The notes under the pieces: model-generated
What the model saw: the letters and a program-made list of their open reading frames with translations, nothing else
Told to the model about the DNA's origin: nothing
Databases searched by the model: none
Shown: piece after piece, positions 5,851 to 15,464 of the stretch
Layout of the letters: each line of letters starts with the position of its first letter
Numbering within the stretch: position 1 is the stretch's first letter
From: Tsukamurella sp. M9C
Lineage (GTDB): Bacteria > Actinomycetota > Actinomycetes > Mycobacteriales > Mycobacteriaceae
NCBI RefSeq assembly: GCF_020169415.1
Contig: NZ_JAIULG010000053.1
Span: forward strand, 1 to 36,210
Direction: 5' to 3'
DNA: 36,210 nt
Translations under genes and position numbers: made by a program

Positions 5851-8491
5851 AGAAGTCCGGTTCGTCCGCTTCCTGAGCGACATCGCCGCCGCCGCGCAGC
5901 ACCAGCAGTAGGCCGGGCAGCTCGTCGGGCGTGACGAGCACATCGCGCGCCTTGGAACCCTCCGACGGCCCGACGATGTCGCGGGTCTCCATGAGGTCCA
6001 TGAGGCGGCCGGCCTTCGCGAAGCCCACGCGGAGCTTGCGCTGCAGCATCGAGGTCGAGCCGAACTGCGAGGACACGACCAGCTCGACGGCCTGCAGGAA
6101 GACGTCCAGGTCGTCGCCGATGTCGGGGTCGACGTCCTTCTTCTCGACCTTCGTCTCGGTGACGCCGTTGGCGTACTCCGGCTCGGCCTGGTTGCGCACG
6201 AAGTCGACGACGGAGGTGATCTCCTCGTCGGTGATGAACGCGCCCTGCATACGGGTCGACTTGCCGCCCATCGGCAGGAACAGCGCGTCGCCCATGCCGA
6301 TCAGCTTCTCGGCGCCCGGCTGGTCGAGAATGACCCGCGAGTCCGTCAGCGAGCTGGTCGCGAAGGCCAGACGGGAGGGCACGTTGGTCTTGATCAGGCC
6401 GGTGACGACGTCCACGGACGGGCGCTGCGTGGCGAGCACCAGGTGGATGCCGGCGGCGCGCGCTTTCTGCGTGATCCGGACGATCGCCTCCTCGACGTCG
6501 CGCGGCGCGGTCATCATGAGGTCGGCGAGCTCGTCGACGATGGCGACGATGTACGGGTACGGCCGGTACACGCGCTCGCTGCCGAGCGGCGTGGTGATCT
6601 CGCCGGACTTCACCTTCCGGTTGAAGTCGTCGATGTGGCGCACGCGCGAGGCCTGCATGTCCTTGTACCGCTGCTCCATCTCCTCGACCAGCCAGGACAG
6701 CGCCGCGGCGGCCTTCTTGGGGTCGGTGATGATGGGCGTGATGAGGTGCGGGATGCCCTCGTAGGGCGTCAGCTCGACCATCTTGGGGTCGATGAGGATC
6801 ATCCGCACCTCGTCGGGGGTGGCGCGCGCGAGCAGCGAGACGAGCATCGAGTTCACGAAGCTCGACTTGCCGGAGCCCGTCGAACCGGCGACCAGCAGGT
6901 GGGGCATCTTGGCGAGGTTGGCGTTGACCATCTCGCCCTCGATGTCCTTGCCGAGGCCGATGACCAGCGGGTGCGTGTCCTTGCGCGTGTTGTCCGCGGC
7001 CAGCACGTCGGCCAGGCGCACCATCTCGCGGTCGGTGTTGGGCACCTCGATGCCCACGGCCGATTTGCCGGGGATCGGCGCCAGCAGGCGGACGTTGTCC
7101 GTCGCCACCGCGTAGGAGATGTTGCGGTGCAGCTGGGTGACCTTCTCGACCTTCACGCCGGGGCCGAGCTCGAGCTCGTAGCGCGTGACCGTCGGGCCGC
7201 GGGTGTAGCCGGTGACGGCGGCGTCGATCTTGAACTGCTCCATGACGCCGGTGATCGCGTCGATCATCGCGTCGTTCGCGCTGGTCCCCGCCTTGGCCGG
7301 CTCGCCCTCGATGAGCAGGTCGGCCGGCGGCAGGATGTAGTCCTCGCTGTCGATGGTCCGCGCGACGGTGAACTCGGTCGCCTTCGGCGCGGGCGGCGGC
7401 GTGTGGTCCTTCACCACGGCGGCGCGACGCGGCTTCGGCGCCGGCGGCACCTCGACGGTCGGCTCGTCCGACGGGGCCGGCTCGGGCGTGATCGGCGCGG
7501 TCACCTGGTCCGACGGTGCCGGCTCGTCCTCCTCGGCGGCCTTGCGGCGACGGCTCCGCTTGGGCGGCTCGGGGTCGGCCGGGTAGTTGTCGTACGGGTC
7601 GCCGTAGGGCCTGAGCGCACGCGTGGCGGTGTCGCCGCGCCCCGAGTCGAAGTCGGCGAAGGGCGAGTCGAGATCGTCCTCGTCGAGCGGCTCCTCGTCG
7701 CCGTACTGCTCCCTCATGTCGACGCCGAAGTAGAACTTGAGCCGGTCGACGATCTCGCGCACCGTCATACCGCTGACCAGGAGCAGGCCGAACAGAGCGA
7801 CCAGGACCAGCAGCGGCACGGAGATCCACGCTGTGAAGCCGTCGGTGAGCGGCCCGCCGACGACGTACCCGAGGTAACCGCCGGCGGCGGCGCGGTCGTC
7901 GAAACTCGACGGTCCGCCGGACGCGATGTGCAGCAGCCCCAGGAAGGGCAGCACGATGAGGGCGGAGCCGACGCGGTGCCGCACGTGCGCCGACGGGTTG
8001 TCGGGGCGGCGCATCATGATCACGCCGAGGGCGATGGCGAGCGGCGGGACCAGCACGGCGAACCAGCCGACCACGGCGCGCACGCCGGTCGAGAAGAACG
8101 AGCCCACGGGCCCGCCGGCGTCGAAGTAGACGGCCGCGCCGAGGATGATCGCGACGGCGAACAGGGCCAGCGCGAGTCCGTCGCGCGAGTGGGTCGGCTT
8201 CGGCGGCGTGACCTCGCCGGTCGCGGTGGCGGGTTCGACGTCGTCGGACCGGCGACCGGTGCGCACGGCGCCCCCGACGCCCTTGGCCAGCAGCTTCCAC
8301 CCGGCGCCGAGGCCGCGTGCCACTCCCCCACCGGCGCCCGAGGCGGCCTTGGGGGCCGCGGCGCCCTGCTTACCGCGGGTGCGCGGGGCGGCCTGTCGGC
8401 TGCGCGTCGGGCTCGCGGCGCGGCTGGTGCGTGCGCCCCCGGAGCGGGAGTTCGCGGCGCCGCGCGCGCGGGTGGTGGTCTTCGATGCCAT
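5849..8491 (-). CDS. ftsK: DNA translocase FtsK
   Basis: An 880-aa septal DNA pump, almost the length of M. tuberculosis FtsK (Rv2748c). A basic Ala/Arg-rich N-terminus (about 1-100) precedes four membrane helices (about 105-250) and an acidic/Pro-rich linker. The RecA-like motor has Walker A GSTGSGKS (536-543) and Walker [14 protein letters not shown] (D653). The C-terminal gamma winged helix ([20 protein letters not shown]) recognises polar DNA motifs. It anchors at the division septum and moves chromosome ends to daughter cells, assisting XerCD/dif resolution. The ATG lies 6 bases after TAGACT with no Shine-Dalgarno, so the mRNA is probably leaderless. The stop codon sits within the extended -10 of terC. 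Confidence 0.96.
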   Translation of the reverse strand: MASKTTTRARGAANSRSGGARTSRAASPTRSRQAAPRTRGKQGAAAPKAASGAGGGVARGLGAGWKLLAKGVGGAVRTGRRSDDVEPATATGEVTPPKPTHSRDGLALALFAVAIILGAAVYFDAGGPVGSFFSTGVRAVVGWFAVLVPPLAIALGVIMMRRPDNPSAHVRHRVGSALIVLPFLGLLHIASGGPSSFDDRAAAGGYLGYVVGGPLTDGFTAWISVPLLVLVALFGLLLVSGMTVREIVDRLKFYFGVDMREQYGDEEPLDEDDLDSPFADFDSGRGDTATRALRPYGDPYDNYPADPEPPKRSRRRKAAEEDEPAPSDQVTAPITPEPAPSDEPTVEVPPAPKPRRAAVVKDHTPPPAPKATEFTVARTIDSEDYILPPADLLIEGEPAKAGTSANDAMIDAITGVMEQFKIDAAVTGYTRGPTVTRYELELGPGVKVEKVTQLHRNISYAVATDNVRLLAPIPGKSAVGIEVPNTDREMVRLADVLAADNTRKDTHPLVIGLGKDIEGEMVNANLAKMPHLLVAGSTGSGKSSFVNSMLVSLLARATPDEVRMILIDPKMVELTPYEGIPHLITPIITDPKKAAAALSWLVEEMEQRYKDMQASRVRHIDDFNRKVKSGEITTPLGSERVYRPYPYIVAIVDELADLMMTAPRDVEEAIVRITQKARAAGIHLVLATQRPSVDVVTGLIKTNVPSRLAFATSSLTDSRVILDQPGAEKLIGMGDALFLPMGGKSTRMQGAFITDEEITSVVDFVRNQAEPEYANGVTETKVEKKDVDPDIGDDLDVFLQAVELVVSSQFGSTSMLQRKLRVGFAKAGRLMDLMETRDIVGPSEGSKARDVLVTPDELPGLLLVLRGGGDVAQEADEPDF

Positions 8492-8497
8492 GGGGGC

Positions 8498-8503
8498 AGT
8501 CTA
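8498..8503 (-). promoter_or_regulatory. Leaderless -10 hexamer of ftsK (TAGACT)
   Basis: TAGACT on the minus strand lies 6 bases before the ftsK ATG. It is identical in sequence and spacing to the thyA promoter in this window. Confidence 0.62.
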
Positions 8504-8565
8504 TCGACATTAACCCCATCCGTATCAAGTGCCACACATGTAACAGCAGGACCTGCGGCGGGTCG

Positions 8566-9183
8566 TCAGAGCGAACGGACCACCGAGCCGAGCAGATCGA
8601 TGTCTCCGTCGGCCCCCTCGAACGTGACCAGCGCCTCATCGCGGCCGAAGGCCCACATCGCGACCTCGCCGATCGCGCCGATCACCGCGACGTCGGGCCC
8701 GCGCCCCGCGGTGGCGACGGTGCCCTCCTCGGTCGTGAGGCTGACCCGCAGCGGAGCGCCGCGCATCGTGAGCCGCGCGATCCGCGCGACGACGTCGTGA
8801 AGGCCGCGTTCGACCCGCTTGTCGAGCACCCGCGGCGTCCACCCCGGCGCGGCCCGCCGGATGTCCTCGGTATGCACGAAGTACTCGCCGAGATTCACCT
8901 GCTCGTCGACGAGGCGCAGGGGCGAGAGCCGGGGCGGGCCGCCCGCGACGGTCTCGAGCAGATCGTCGAACGGGCGGGCCGCGATTCCCGCCTGCACCCG
9001 CTCGGTGTACCCGGCGAGCGGGCGCACGAGGATGCCCGCCATGGCGTCCGGCCGCCCCTCGCGGAGGATGAGGTGTGCGAGCAACTCCCGCACGGTCCAC
9101 TCGCCGCAGAGCGTCGAGGCGTCGGGTCCGGCGGCGCGGGCCGCCTCGACGAGGGCGGCGCGTTCACTCCGAGCTGGCTTCAC
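8566..9183 (-). CDS. TIGR03085-type metal-binding protein (DinB/mycothiol-dependent isomerase-like fold)
   Basis: A 205-aa actinobacterial protein of the TIGR03085 type. The N-terminal half resembles mycothiol-dependent maleylpyruvate-isomerase/DinB four-helix bundles: LCGEWTVRELLAHLILREGR, then NLGEYFVHTEDIRRA. Conserved His/Glu positions could bind a metal. A C-terminal SCP2-like segment ends in TFEGADGDIDLLGSVVRSL. Biochemical function is unknown; a thiol-cofactor-linked role is inferred from the fold. GTG at 9183 was chosen because TAGGGT ends 7 bases before it (leaderless). An in-frame GTG at 9192 is possible, and the longest frame to 9279 has no family similarity. It is divergent from the first secreted paralogue. 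Confidence 0.75.
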   Translation of the reverse strand: MKPARSERAALVEAARAAGPDASTLCGEWTVRELLAHLILREGRPDAMAGILVRPLAGYTERVQAGIAARPFDDLLETVAGGPPRLSPLRLVDEQVNLGEYFVHTEDIRRAAPGWTPRVLDKRVERGLHDVVARIARLTMRGAPLRVSLTTEEGTVATAGRGPDVAVIGAIGEVAMWAFGRDEALVTFEGADGDIDLLGSVVRSL

Positions 9184-9190
9184 ACGGGTC

Positions 9191-9196
9191 ACCCTA
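9191..9196 (-). promoter_or_regulatory. Leaderless -10 hexamer of the TIGR03085 gene (TAGGGT)
   Basis: TAGGGT on the minus strand lies 7 bases before the GTG at 9183, with no Shine-Dalgarno. Confidence 0.55.
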
Positions 9197-9239
9197 GACC
9201 CGTCCGGCGGTGCGCCGCAGCGCACGCCAGCACGCCTGT

Positions 9240-9265
9240 ACTTCGTACTGAAATCAAAACGAAGT
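9240..9265. promoter_or_regulatory. Inverted repeat in the divergent promoter region (possible operator)
   Basis: ACTTCGT (9240-9246) and ACGAAGT (9259-9265) are perfect complements around a 12-base A-rich spacer, ending 5 bases before the TATACT -10 of the secreted-protein cluster. A related ACTTC occurs again at 9273-9277. The patch is much more AT-rich than its surroundings. It may be a repressor site for the cluster. Confidence 0.45.
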
Positions 9266-9269
9266 GTCC

Positions 9270-9275
9270 TATACT
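9270..9275 (+). promoter_or_regulatory. Leaderless -10 hexamer of the secreted-protein cluster (TATACT)
   Basis: TATACT lies 7 bases before the ATG at 9283, with no Shine-Dalgarno. It is close to the consensus -10. Confidence 0.62.
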
Positions 9276-9282
9276 TCACCGC

Positions 9283-9888
9283 ATGATTGCGAACTCAACG
9301 TCGACGTCCCGCCGCACGCGCTTCGCCTCGGCCTCCGCCCTCCTCGCGGTGCTCGCGGCCGGGGGCACGGCCCTCGCCCCCGCGGCCTCCGCCGCGCCGG
9401 TGGGCCCGAACCTCGTGCTCACCAAGGCCGAGTTCCCGGCCGGGTCGAACGACTACCGCACCGGCAAGCCCGCGCCGTCCAAGCTGACCGCGGGCGACAA
9501 CCCGTCGCCGGCCTGCACCGCGGCCACCGAGCGGGTCAACCGCTCCGCCGCCGGCACGCAGGGCTTCAGCGCCTCCGCGCGCAACGGCTACTCCCTCATG
9601 CTCAGCGCGGTCGTCGCTCCCCCGCAGGCCTCCGTCTGGCGCGCCGCGACCCAGGCCTGCGGCGGCCCCGTCGCCGAGCTCCCCGTCCCCGGCGACCTCG
9701 TGCGCTACAACCCCGTCGTGCTCACCTACCGCGACGGCCAGCGCATCCAGGCCGTCGAGGGCGTCGCCGACGTCGCCGGCCGCACCGTCGACGTGTACGT
9801 CGGCGGCCTCAGCGAGACCCCCGCCAACACCGCCCGCTTCTGGCAGGTCTTCCGCGCGCAGATCCAGAAGGTCGAGACGGCGCGCTGA
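9283..9888 (+). CDS. Secreted protein, paralogue 1 of a tandem triplet (function unknown)
   Basis: A 201-aa exported protein with a Sec-type signal: a basic N-terminus (STSTSRRTR), a hydrophobic stretch, and a probable cleavage after the Ala-rich ASAAP near residue 38. The mature part shares a scaffold with the next two genes: VLTKAEFPAG near the start, two cysteines (PACTA and TQACGG) likely forming a disulfide, a VADVAGRTVDVYV strand and a terminal FWQVFRAQIQKVE. No catalytic residues are obvious, and I do not recognise a characterised family. A PknH-type sensor or DUF5642-like fold is possible but unproven. The stop overlaps the next ATG by one base (TGATG), indicating coupling. Confidence 0.8.
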   Translation: MIANSTSTSRRTRFASASALLAVLAAGGTALAPAASAAPVGPNLVLTKAEFPAGSNDYRTGKPAPSKLTAGDNPSPACTAATERVNRSAAGTQGFSASARNGYSLMLSAVVAPPQASVWRAATQACGGPVAELPVPGDLVRYNPVVLTYRDGQRIQAVEGVADVAGRTVDVYVGGLSETPANTARFWQVFRAQIQKVETAR

Positions 9889-10472
9889 TGCGCCTGCGCA
9901 ACCTCCTCGCCGGGTCGACGGTGGCGGCCCTCGCCGCCGTCGCCCTGCCTGCGGCCGCGCACGCCGCCCCGGTCGTCCCGGCGCAGGTCGTCCTCGCCGC
10001 TCACGAATTCCCGGTCGGAACGACCGGGTACTCCGTGGAGAACGAGACGATCAGGACCACGGACGACGTCAACGGACCGACCCGCACCGAGTGCGATCGA
10101 CGCCTCGTCGCCGGCGCGAAGCGCATCGACGGTGCACACGCGTCGACCGCGAAGGTCACACGCGGACCCGTCCGCATGGAATCGGCTGTAGTCGACCGTT
10201 CGTTCACCACCGAGGTCAGCGCGCTGAGCGCCGCGTGCGATGCCGAGCAGGCGCCGAGCAGCCGTTCCGTCGTCCTGCCCGCTCCCGCGGACCTGACCCG
10301 CTTCCGCTCGTTCCTCACGCAGTACGGCGGAATGTCCTTCCAGGGGTGGGTCGACGTCCGAGGCGCCACCGTGACCGTCGACGTGACAAGCAGCAGCAGC
10401 GACGCGGACCCCCGCGACCTGTTCTGGCAGGTCCTTCGCGCTCAGGTCGCCAAGGTCGAGCGGAGTCGCTGA
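9888..10472 (+). CDS. Secreted protein, paralogue 2 of a tandem triplet (function unknown)
   Basis: A 194-aa exported protein with a signal peptide (MRLRNLLAGSTVAALAAVAL, then an AHA-A cleavage-like site near residue 26). The mature protein begins APVVPAQVVLAAHEFPVGTT, very close to paralogue 3. It has two conserved cysteines (RTECDRR and SAACDAE), the strand GWVDVRGATVTVDV, and a C-terminal FWQVLRAQVAKVERSR. Translation probably starts by termination-reinitiation at the TGATG overlap with paralogue 1, as no independent Shine-Dalgarno is evident. Function is unknown. Confidence 0.8.
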   Translation: MRLRNLLAGSTVAALAAVALPAAAHAAPVVPAQVVLAAHEFPVGTTGYSVENETIRTTDDVNGPTRTECDRRLVAGAKRIDGAHASTAKVTRGPVRMESAVVDRSFTTEVSALSAACDAEQAPSSRSVVLPAPADLTRFRSFLTQYGGMSFQGWVDVRGATVTVDVTSSSSDADPRDLFWQVLRAQVAKVERSR

Positions 10473-10500
10473 CTCGGGCTCCCCGAACCGGACACTCCGC

Positions 10501-10506
10501 TAGGAT
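10501..10506 (+). promoter_or_regulatory. Possible -10 (TAGGAT) for paralogue 3
   Basis: TAGGAT lies 37 bases before the ATG at 10544. Unlike paralogue 1 this transcript would carry a short leader with a GGAGGAG Shine-Dalgarno. Confidence 0.42.
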
Positions 10507-10543
10507 CCGGCCCACGAGCAGATCCTTCTTCGGAGGAGCGAAC

Positions 10544-11134
10544 ATGAACGTTCGACGCCGGGTCGCAGGTGCGGCAGCCGCCGCGGCCACCATCGTCTCC
10601 CTACCCGCTCTCGCGCACGCCGCCCCGGTCGTCCCGCAGCAGGCGGTCCTCGCCGCGCACGAGTTCCCCGCCGGCAGTACCGGTTACAAGGTCGAGCGCG
10701 AGACGCTGACCTCCCCCGACGGGCTCCCCGAGGATTCGCCCGCCGATTCGGAGTGCGGCACGAAGCTCAACGCCCTCGCGCGCTCCATGGAGGGCACCGA
10801 GATCGTGGAGGCCGAGGCGGTCCACGGCACGACGGAGCTCGAGGCCTCGGTGCTCAGCAGGACGATCACCGCGGCTCGCGGCGCGGCGACCGAGGCCTGC
10901 CGCTCCGACGTCGCCGCGGCGAACCGCCCGACGATCCTCGCCGCACCCGACGACCTCGCGCGGCTCAAGCCCTTCATCATGGCCGTCGGCCGGAACACGC
11001 TGCAGGCGTGGGTCGACGTCCGCGGCGTGACGGTCATCGTCGAGGCGGAGGGGAAGAAGGACGCAGCAGCGGACTCCGAGATCTTCTGGCAGACGCTGCG
11101 CGCCCAGGTCGCGAAGGTCGAACGGCAGCCCTGA
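10544..11134 (+). CDS. Secreted protein, paralogue 3 of a tandem triplet (function unknown)
   Basis: A 196-aa exported protein. The signal is MNVRRRVAGAAAAAATIVSL with an AHA-A cleavage-like site near residue 27. The mature N-terminus APVVPQQAVLAAHEFPAGST is nearly that of paralogue 2. Conserved cysteines are SECGTK and TEACRSD, followed by AWVDVRGVTVIVEA and a C-terminal FWQTLRAQVAKVERQP. The ATG has a strong GGAGGAG Shine-Dalgarno 7 bases upstream. Paralogues 2 and 3 are closer to each other than to 1, consistent with stepwise tandem duplication. Function is unknown. Confidence 0.8.
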   Translation: MNVRRRVAGAAAAAATIVSLPALAHAAPVVPQQAVLAAHEFPAGSTGYKVERETLTSPDGLPEDSPADSECGTKLNALARSMEGTEIVEAEAVHGTTELEASVLSRTITAARGAATEACRSDVAAANRPTILAAPDDLARLKPFIMAVGRNTLQAWVDVRGVTVIVEAEGKKDAAADSEIFWQTLRAQVAKVERQP

Positions 11135-11140
11135 CACCCT

Positions 11141-11197
11141 CTTTTGAAGCGTTCTGCGACGTCCCGTCCACGGAAACGTCGCAGAACGCTTCAGAAG
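11141..11197. terminator. Bidirectional terminator between the secreted-protein cluster and rnj
   Basis: A 22-base arm (11141-11162) pairs with 11176-11197 with one G:U pair and a 13-base loop. It has a T run on the plus strand at 11142-11145. It lies 7 bases past the paralogue 3 stop and 8 bases before the rnj stop on the other strand, so it can end both convergent transcripts. Confidence 0.8.
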
Positions 11198-11204
11198 ATG
11201 TGCG

Positions 11205-13178
11205 CTACTCCCCCACCACGATGACGGTGGGGACGATCATCGGCCGGCGACGGTAGGCCTTGTCGACCCAGCGGCCCACGGCCCGTCGAACGCCCTGCGC
11301 GATGCGGTGCGCCTCCTTGACCCCCTCGGCGGCCAGATCGGCGATCACGTCCTCGACGATCTGCTCCGCCTCCTTGAGCGCGGTCGGGTCGTCGGAGAAG
11401 CCACGGCCGGAGACCTCGGGCTTGCTGACGGCGTTGCCCTCCTCGTCGATCGCGACGGTGATGGCGATGAAGCCGCCCTCGCCGAGGACGAGGCGGTCGG
11501 ACAGCGTCGACTCGCCGACGTCGCCGACGGACGAGCCGTCCACGTAGACGTGGCCGACGGGCACCTGCCCGACGATCTTCGCGACACCGCCGACGAGGTC
11601 CACCACGACGCCGTCCTCGGCGAGCATGATGCGGTCCTTCGGCACGCCGGTGGCCTCGGCCAGCGCGGCGTTGGCGCGCAGGTGGCGCCACTCGCCGTGC
11701 ACGGGCATCGCGTTGCGCGGGCGCACCGCGTTGTAGAGGTACAGCAGCTCGCCGGCGCTGGCGTGGCCGGAGACGTGGACCTTCGCGCTCTGCTGCGTGA
11801 TCACCTTGGCGCCCAGCTTGGACAGCCCGTTGACCACCGCGAACACCGAGTTCTCGTTGCCCGGGATGAGCGAGCTGGCCAGCACGACGAGGTCGTTCGG
11901 CGAGATGGTGATGTTGCGGTGCTCGCCGCGGGCCATGCGCGAGAGCGCGGCCAGGGGCTCGCCCTGCGAGCCGGTGGAGATGAGCACGACGCGGTCGTCG
12001 GGCAGTGAGGCGGCGGTGTCGAGGTCCACCTCGACGCCCTCGGGCAGGTGCATGTAGCCGAGCTCCTGCGCGAGCGCCATGTTCCGCACCATCGACCGGC
12101 CGACGAAGGTGATCCGCCGGTTGTGGGCCATCGCGACCTCGGCGATCTGCTGGATGCGGTGCACGTGCGAGGCGAAGGACGCCACGATCACGCGGCCCTT
12201 GGCCCGCCCGATCACGTTGTCGAGCACGGGCCCGATCTCGCGTTCGGGGGTCACGAAGCCGGGGACCTCGGCGTTGGTGGAGTCCACGAGGAACAGATCC
12301 ACGCCCGCGTCGCCGAGCCGCGAGAAGCCCGCGAGGTCGGTGAGCCGGCCGTCGAGCGGCAGCTGGTCGAGCTTGATGTCGCCGGTGTGCAGCGCCACCT
12401 GGCCGCCGGCGTGGATCGCCACGGCGATCGCGTCGGGGATGGAGTGGTTCACGGCGAAGTACTCGCACTCGAACGGTCCGTGGCTGGTCGACTCGCCCTC
12501 GCGGACCTCGATCAGCTTGGGCCGCAGCCGGTGCTCGTCGCACTTGGCCTTGACCAGCGCGAGCGTGAACTTGGCACCCACGACGGGGATGTCGGGCCGC
12601 AGGCGCAGCAGGAAGGGCACCGCGCCGATGTGATCCTCGTGGCCGTGCGTGAGCACGATCGCCTCGACGTCCTTGATCCGGTCCTCGATGTACCGGAAGT
12701 CCGGGAGGATCAGGTCGACGCCGGGCTGCTGGTCCTCGGGGAAGAGCACGCCGCAGTCGACGACGAGCAGCTTGCCGTCGTACTCGAAGACGGTCATGTT
12801 GCGACCGATCTCCTTGATGCCGCCGAGCGCGACCACGCGCATGCCGCCCTTGGGCAGCTTGGGCGGGGCGCCCAGCCGCTCCACCGCGGCCGACGGTGCC
12901 TTCTGCCCACCGCCGCGCCGCCCACCGCCGCGACGGTTGCCACCGCCCTTCGACGTGGACTTCTGCGGCTGCTGCGCCTCGGTCTTCGCGGCCGGAGCCT
13001 GCGCCTTCACCGGGGCCTGCGTCTTCGCGGGAGCCTGCGCCGCCGGAGCGGTCGCCTTCTCCTCGGCGACGACCCGCGCCGCCGAGGTGGCGATCACCGG
13101 CTTGGGCTCGGCAGGCGGTCCCGCCTGTCGGGTGGCCTTTCGGCTCCGTCGAGCTCCGCCTGCTGCACCGTCGGTCAT
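11205..13178 (-). CDS. rnj: Ribonuclease J with long basic N-terminal extension
   Basis: A 657-aa metallo-beta-lactamase/beta-CASP ribonuclease. The metal-binding motif HGHEDH is at 178-183 (LTHGHEDHIGAVPFLL); further motifs include HTGDIKLDQ and, in the beta-CASP domain, FVGRSMVRNM and VHVSGHASAGE. RNase J combines 5'-3' exo- and endonuclease activity in mRNA decay and rRNA maturation. B. subtilis RNase J1 has HGHEDH near residue 75, so about 100 residues are added here. They consist of an Ala/Lys/Pro-rich stretch and an Arg/Gly block (GGGNRRGGGRRGGGQK), a likely RNA-binding tail. The start lies 3 bases after the dapA stop; only a weak GGGGGTG is seen upstream, so translation probably couples to dapA. 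Confidence 0.95.
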   Translation of the reverse strand: MTDGAAGGARRSRKATRQAGPPAEPKPVIATSAARVVAEEKATAPAAQAPAKTQAPVKAQAPAAKTEAQQPQKSTSKGGGNRRGGGRRGGGQKAPSAAVERLGAPPKLPKGGMRVVALGGIKEIGRNMTVFEYDGKLLVVDCGVLFPEDQQPGVDLILPDFRYIEDRIKDVEAIVLTHGHEDHIGAVPFLLRLRPDIPVVGAKFTLALVKAKCDEHRLRPKLIEVREGESTSHGPFECEYFAVNHSIPDAIAVAIHAGGQVALHTGDIKLDQLPLDGRLTDLAGFSRLGDAGVDLFLVDSTNAEVPGFVTPEREIGPVLDNVIGRAKGRVIVASFASHVHRIQQIAEVAMAHNRRITFVGRSMVRNMALAQELGYMHLPEGVEVDLDTAASLPDDRVVLISTGSQGEPLAALSRMARGEHRNITISPNDLVVLASSLIPGNENSVFAVVNGLSKLGAKVITQQSAKVHVSGHASAGELLYLYNAVRPRNAMPVHGEWRHLRANAALAEATGVPKDRIMLAEDGVVVDLVGGVAKIVGQVPVGHVYVDGSSVGDVGESTLSDRLVLGEGGFIAITVAIDEEGNAVSKPEVSGRGFSDDPTALKEAEQIVEDVIADLAAEGVKEAHRIAQGVRRAVGRWVDKAYRRRPMIVPTVIVVGE

Positions 13179-13181
13179 TGT

Positions 13182-14123
<942 letters not shown>

Positions 14124-14130
14124 CTATTGG

Positions 14131-14601
14131 CTAGCGGTTGCGCCGGTAGGTCAGGTGCCGGTAGCGCAGGCCCGACGAGGACTCGCGCCACGCCGCGTCC
14201 TCCTCCAGGGCGAAGTCCTCCGGGATCGACGGTGCCGTCGTGTCGCCCTCGACGGTGGCGTCCACCTCGGTCACGGCGAGCAGGTCCGCGAGCGGCAGTG
14301 CCGCGTCGTAGATCTCGCCGCCGCCGATCACCCACACATCGCCGTCGGGGACGGCGAGGTCGTGCTGGACCACGGCACCGTCGGCGCGCCAGGCCCGATC
14401 CCTCGTCACCACGATGTTCGTGCGCCCGGGGAGCGGGCGGAACCGCGGCGGCAGGGAGTCCCAGGTGCGACGACCCATCAGAACCGTGGCGCCCGCGGTG
14501 GTCTCGCGGAAGAACTTCATGTCCTCGGGGATGTGCCACGGGATCCCGCCGTCGGCGCCGATCACTCCCCCGCGGGCCTGCGCCCAGATCAGGCCGATCA
14601 C
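14131..14601 (-). CDS. dfrA: Dihydrofolate reductase
   Basis: A 156-aa DHFR close to M. tuberculosis DfrA (159 aa). It begins with the typical MIGLIWAQARGGVIG (GTG-initiated). The substrate-binding acid is D27 in IPWHIPEDM. NADPH-site motifs are MGRRTWDSLPPRFRPLPGR and VIGGGEIYDAAL. It reduces dihydrofolate to tetrahydrofolate and regenerates the folate consumed by ThyA. The GTG overlaps the thyA stop by one base (TAGTG), so the two genes are translationally coupled and placement of the start is secure. Confidence 0.96.
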   Translation of the reverse strand: MIGLIWAQARGGVIGADGGIPWHIPEDMKFFRETTAGATVLMGRRTWDSLPPRFRPLPGRTNIVVTRDRAWRADGAVVQHDLAVPDGDVWVIGGGEIYDAALPLADLLAVTEVDATVEGDTTAPSIPEDFALEEDAAWRESSSGLRYRHLTYRRNR

Positions 14602-15398
14602 TAGACCGCCACCGGCGCCTTGATCGCGGGGTGGTGCACGTAGTCGTGGATGGTGATGTCGCCGTACTCGTAGTCGAAGACACTGGGGCGCTCGGCGAGC
14701 TCGAGCCGCGGGTACGGGTACGGGTCGCGGCTGAGCTGCTCGGTGACCTGCTCGACGTGATTGTCGTAGATGTGGCAGTCGCCACCTGTCCACACGAAGT
14801 CGCCGGGTTCGAGGCCCACCTGCGCGGCCACCATATGGGTGAGCAGCGCGTAGCTGGCGATGTTGAACGGGACGCCGAGGAACAGGTCGGCGCTGCGCTG
14901 GTAGAGCTGGCAGCTGAGCCTGCCGTCCGCCGCGTAGAACTGGAAGAAGGCGTGGCAGGGCGGCAGGGCCATGTTCTCGATCTCGGCGACGTTCCAGGCG
15001 GAGACGATGTTGCGCCGGCTCGACGGGTTGGTGCGCAGCGTCTCGATCGCCTTGCTGATCTGGTCGATGTGCTCGCCGTTCGGGGTGGGCCAGCTGCGCC
15101 ACTGCACCCCGTAGACGGGTCCGAGCTCGCCGTCCGGAGCCGCCCATTCGTCCCAGATGGTGACGCCGTTGTCCTGCAGCCACTTGACGTTCGAGTCCCC
15201 GCGCAGGAACCACAGCAGCTCGTACGCGATGGACTTCATGTGCACCCGCTTGGTGGTGATGAGCGGGAAGCCCTGCGACAGGTCGTAACGGAGCTGGCGC
15301 CCGAAGACGCTGCGCGTCCCGGTGCCCGTGCGGTCGGGCCGGTGCGTGCCGTTCTCCAGCACGTCGCGGAGCAGGTCTTCATAGGGCGTCGCGATCAC
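14601..15398 (-). CDS. thyA: Thymidylate synthase (ThyA)
   Basis: A 265-aa enzyme of the classical length. The nucleophilic cysteine is C148 in [11 protein letters not shown]. Other signatures are [15 protein letters not shown] and [19 protein letters not shown]. It methylates dUMP to dTMP using methylene-tetrahydrofolate and releases dihydrofolate, which the coupled downstream dfrA product recycles. The GTG start lies 6 bases after TAGACT with no Shine-Dalgarno (leaderless), the same arrangement as ftsK. Confidence 0.97.
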   Translation of the reverse strand: MIATPYEDLLRDVLENGTHRPDRTGTGTRSVFGRQLRYDLSQGFPLITTKRVHMKSIAYELLWFLRGDSNVKWLQDNGVTIWDEWAAPDGELGPVYGVQWRSWPTPNGEHIDQISKAIETLRTNPSSRRNIVSAWNVAEIENMALPPCHAFFQFYAADGRLSCQLYQRSADLFLGVPFNIASYALLTHMVAAQVGLEPGDFVWTGGDCHIYDNHVEQVTEQLSRDPYPYPRLELAERPSVFDYEYGDITIHDYVHHPAIKAPVAV

Positions 15399-15404
15399 AC
15401 CCCC

Positions 15405-15410
15405 AGTCTA
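15405..15410 (-). promoter_or_regulatory. Leaderless -10 hexamer of thyA-dfrA (TAGACT)
   Basis: TAGACT on the minus strand lies 6 bases before the thyA GTG. Confidence 0.62.
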
Positions 15411-15464
15411 GAGCGGACCCCCGACAACCTCGGGCGCGGCGCGACCGCGTCCGCCCGGCGCCGG

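Noticed and set aside
5826-8300. 824-codon minus-strand frame within ftsK
   Set aside because: A shifted reading of the ftsK coding strand with extreme Arg content and no motifs.
6443-8800. 785-codon open frame on the plus strand opposite ftsK
   Set aside because: It is a GC-skew shadow: Arg/Val/Gly/Asp-rich with no domains, exactly antisense to the well-supported ftsK.
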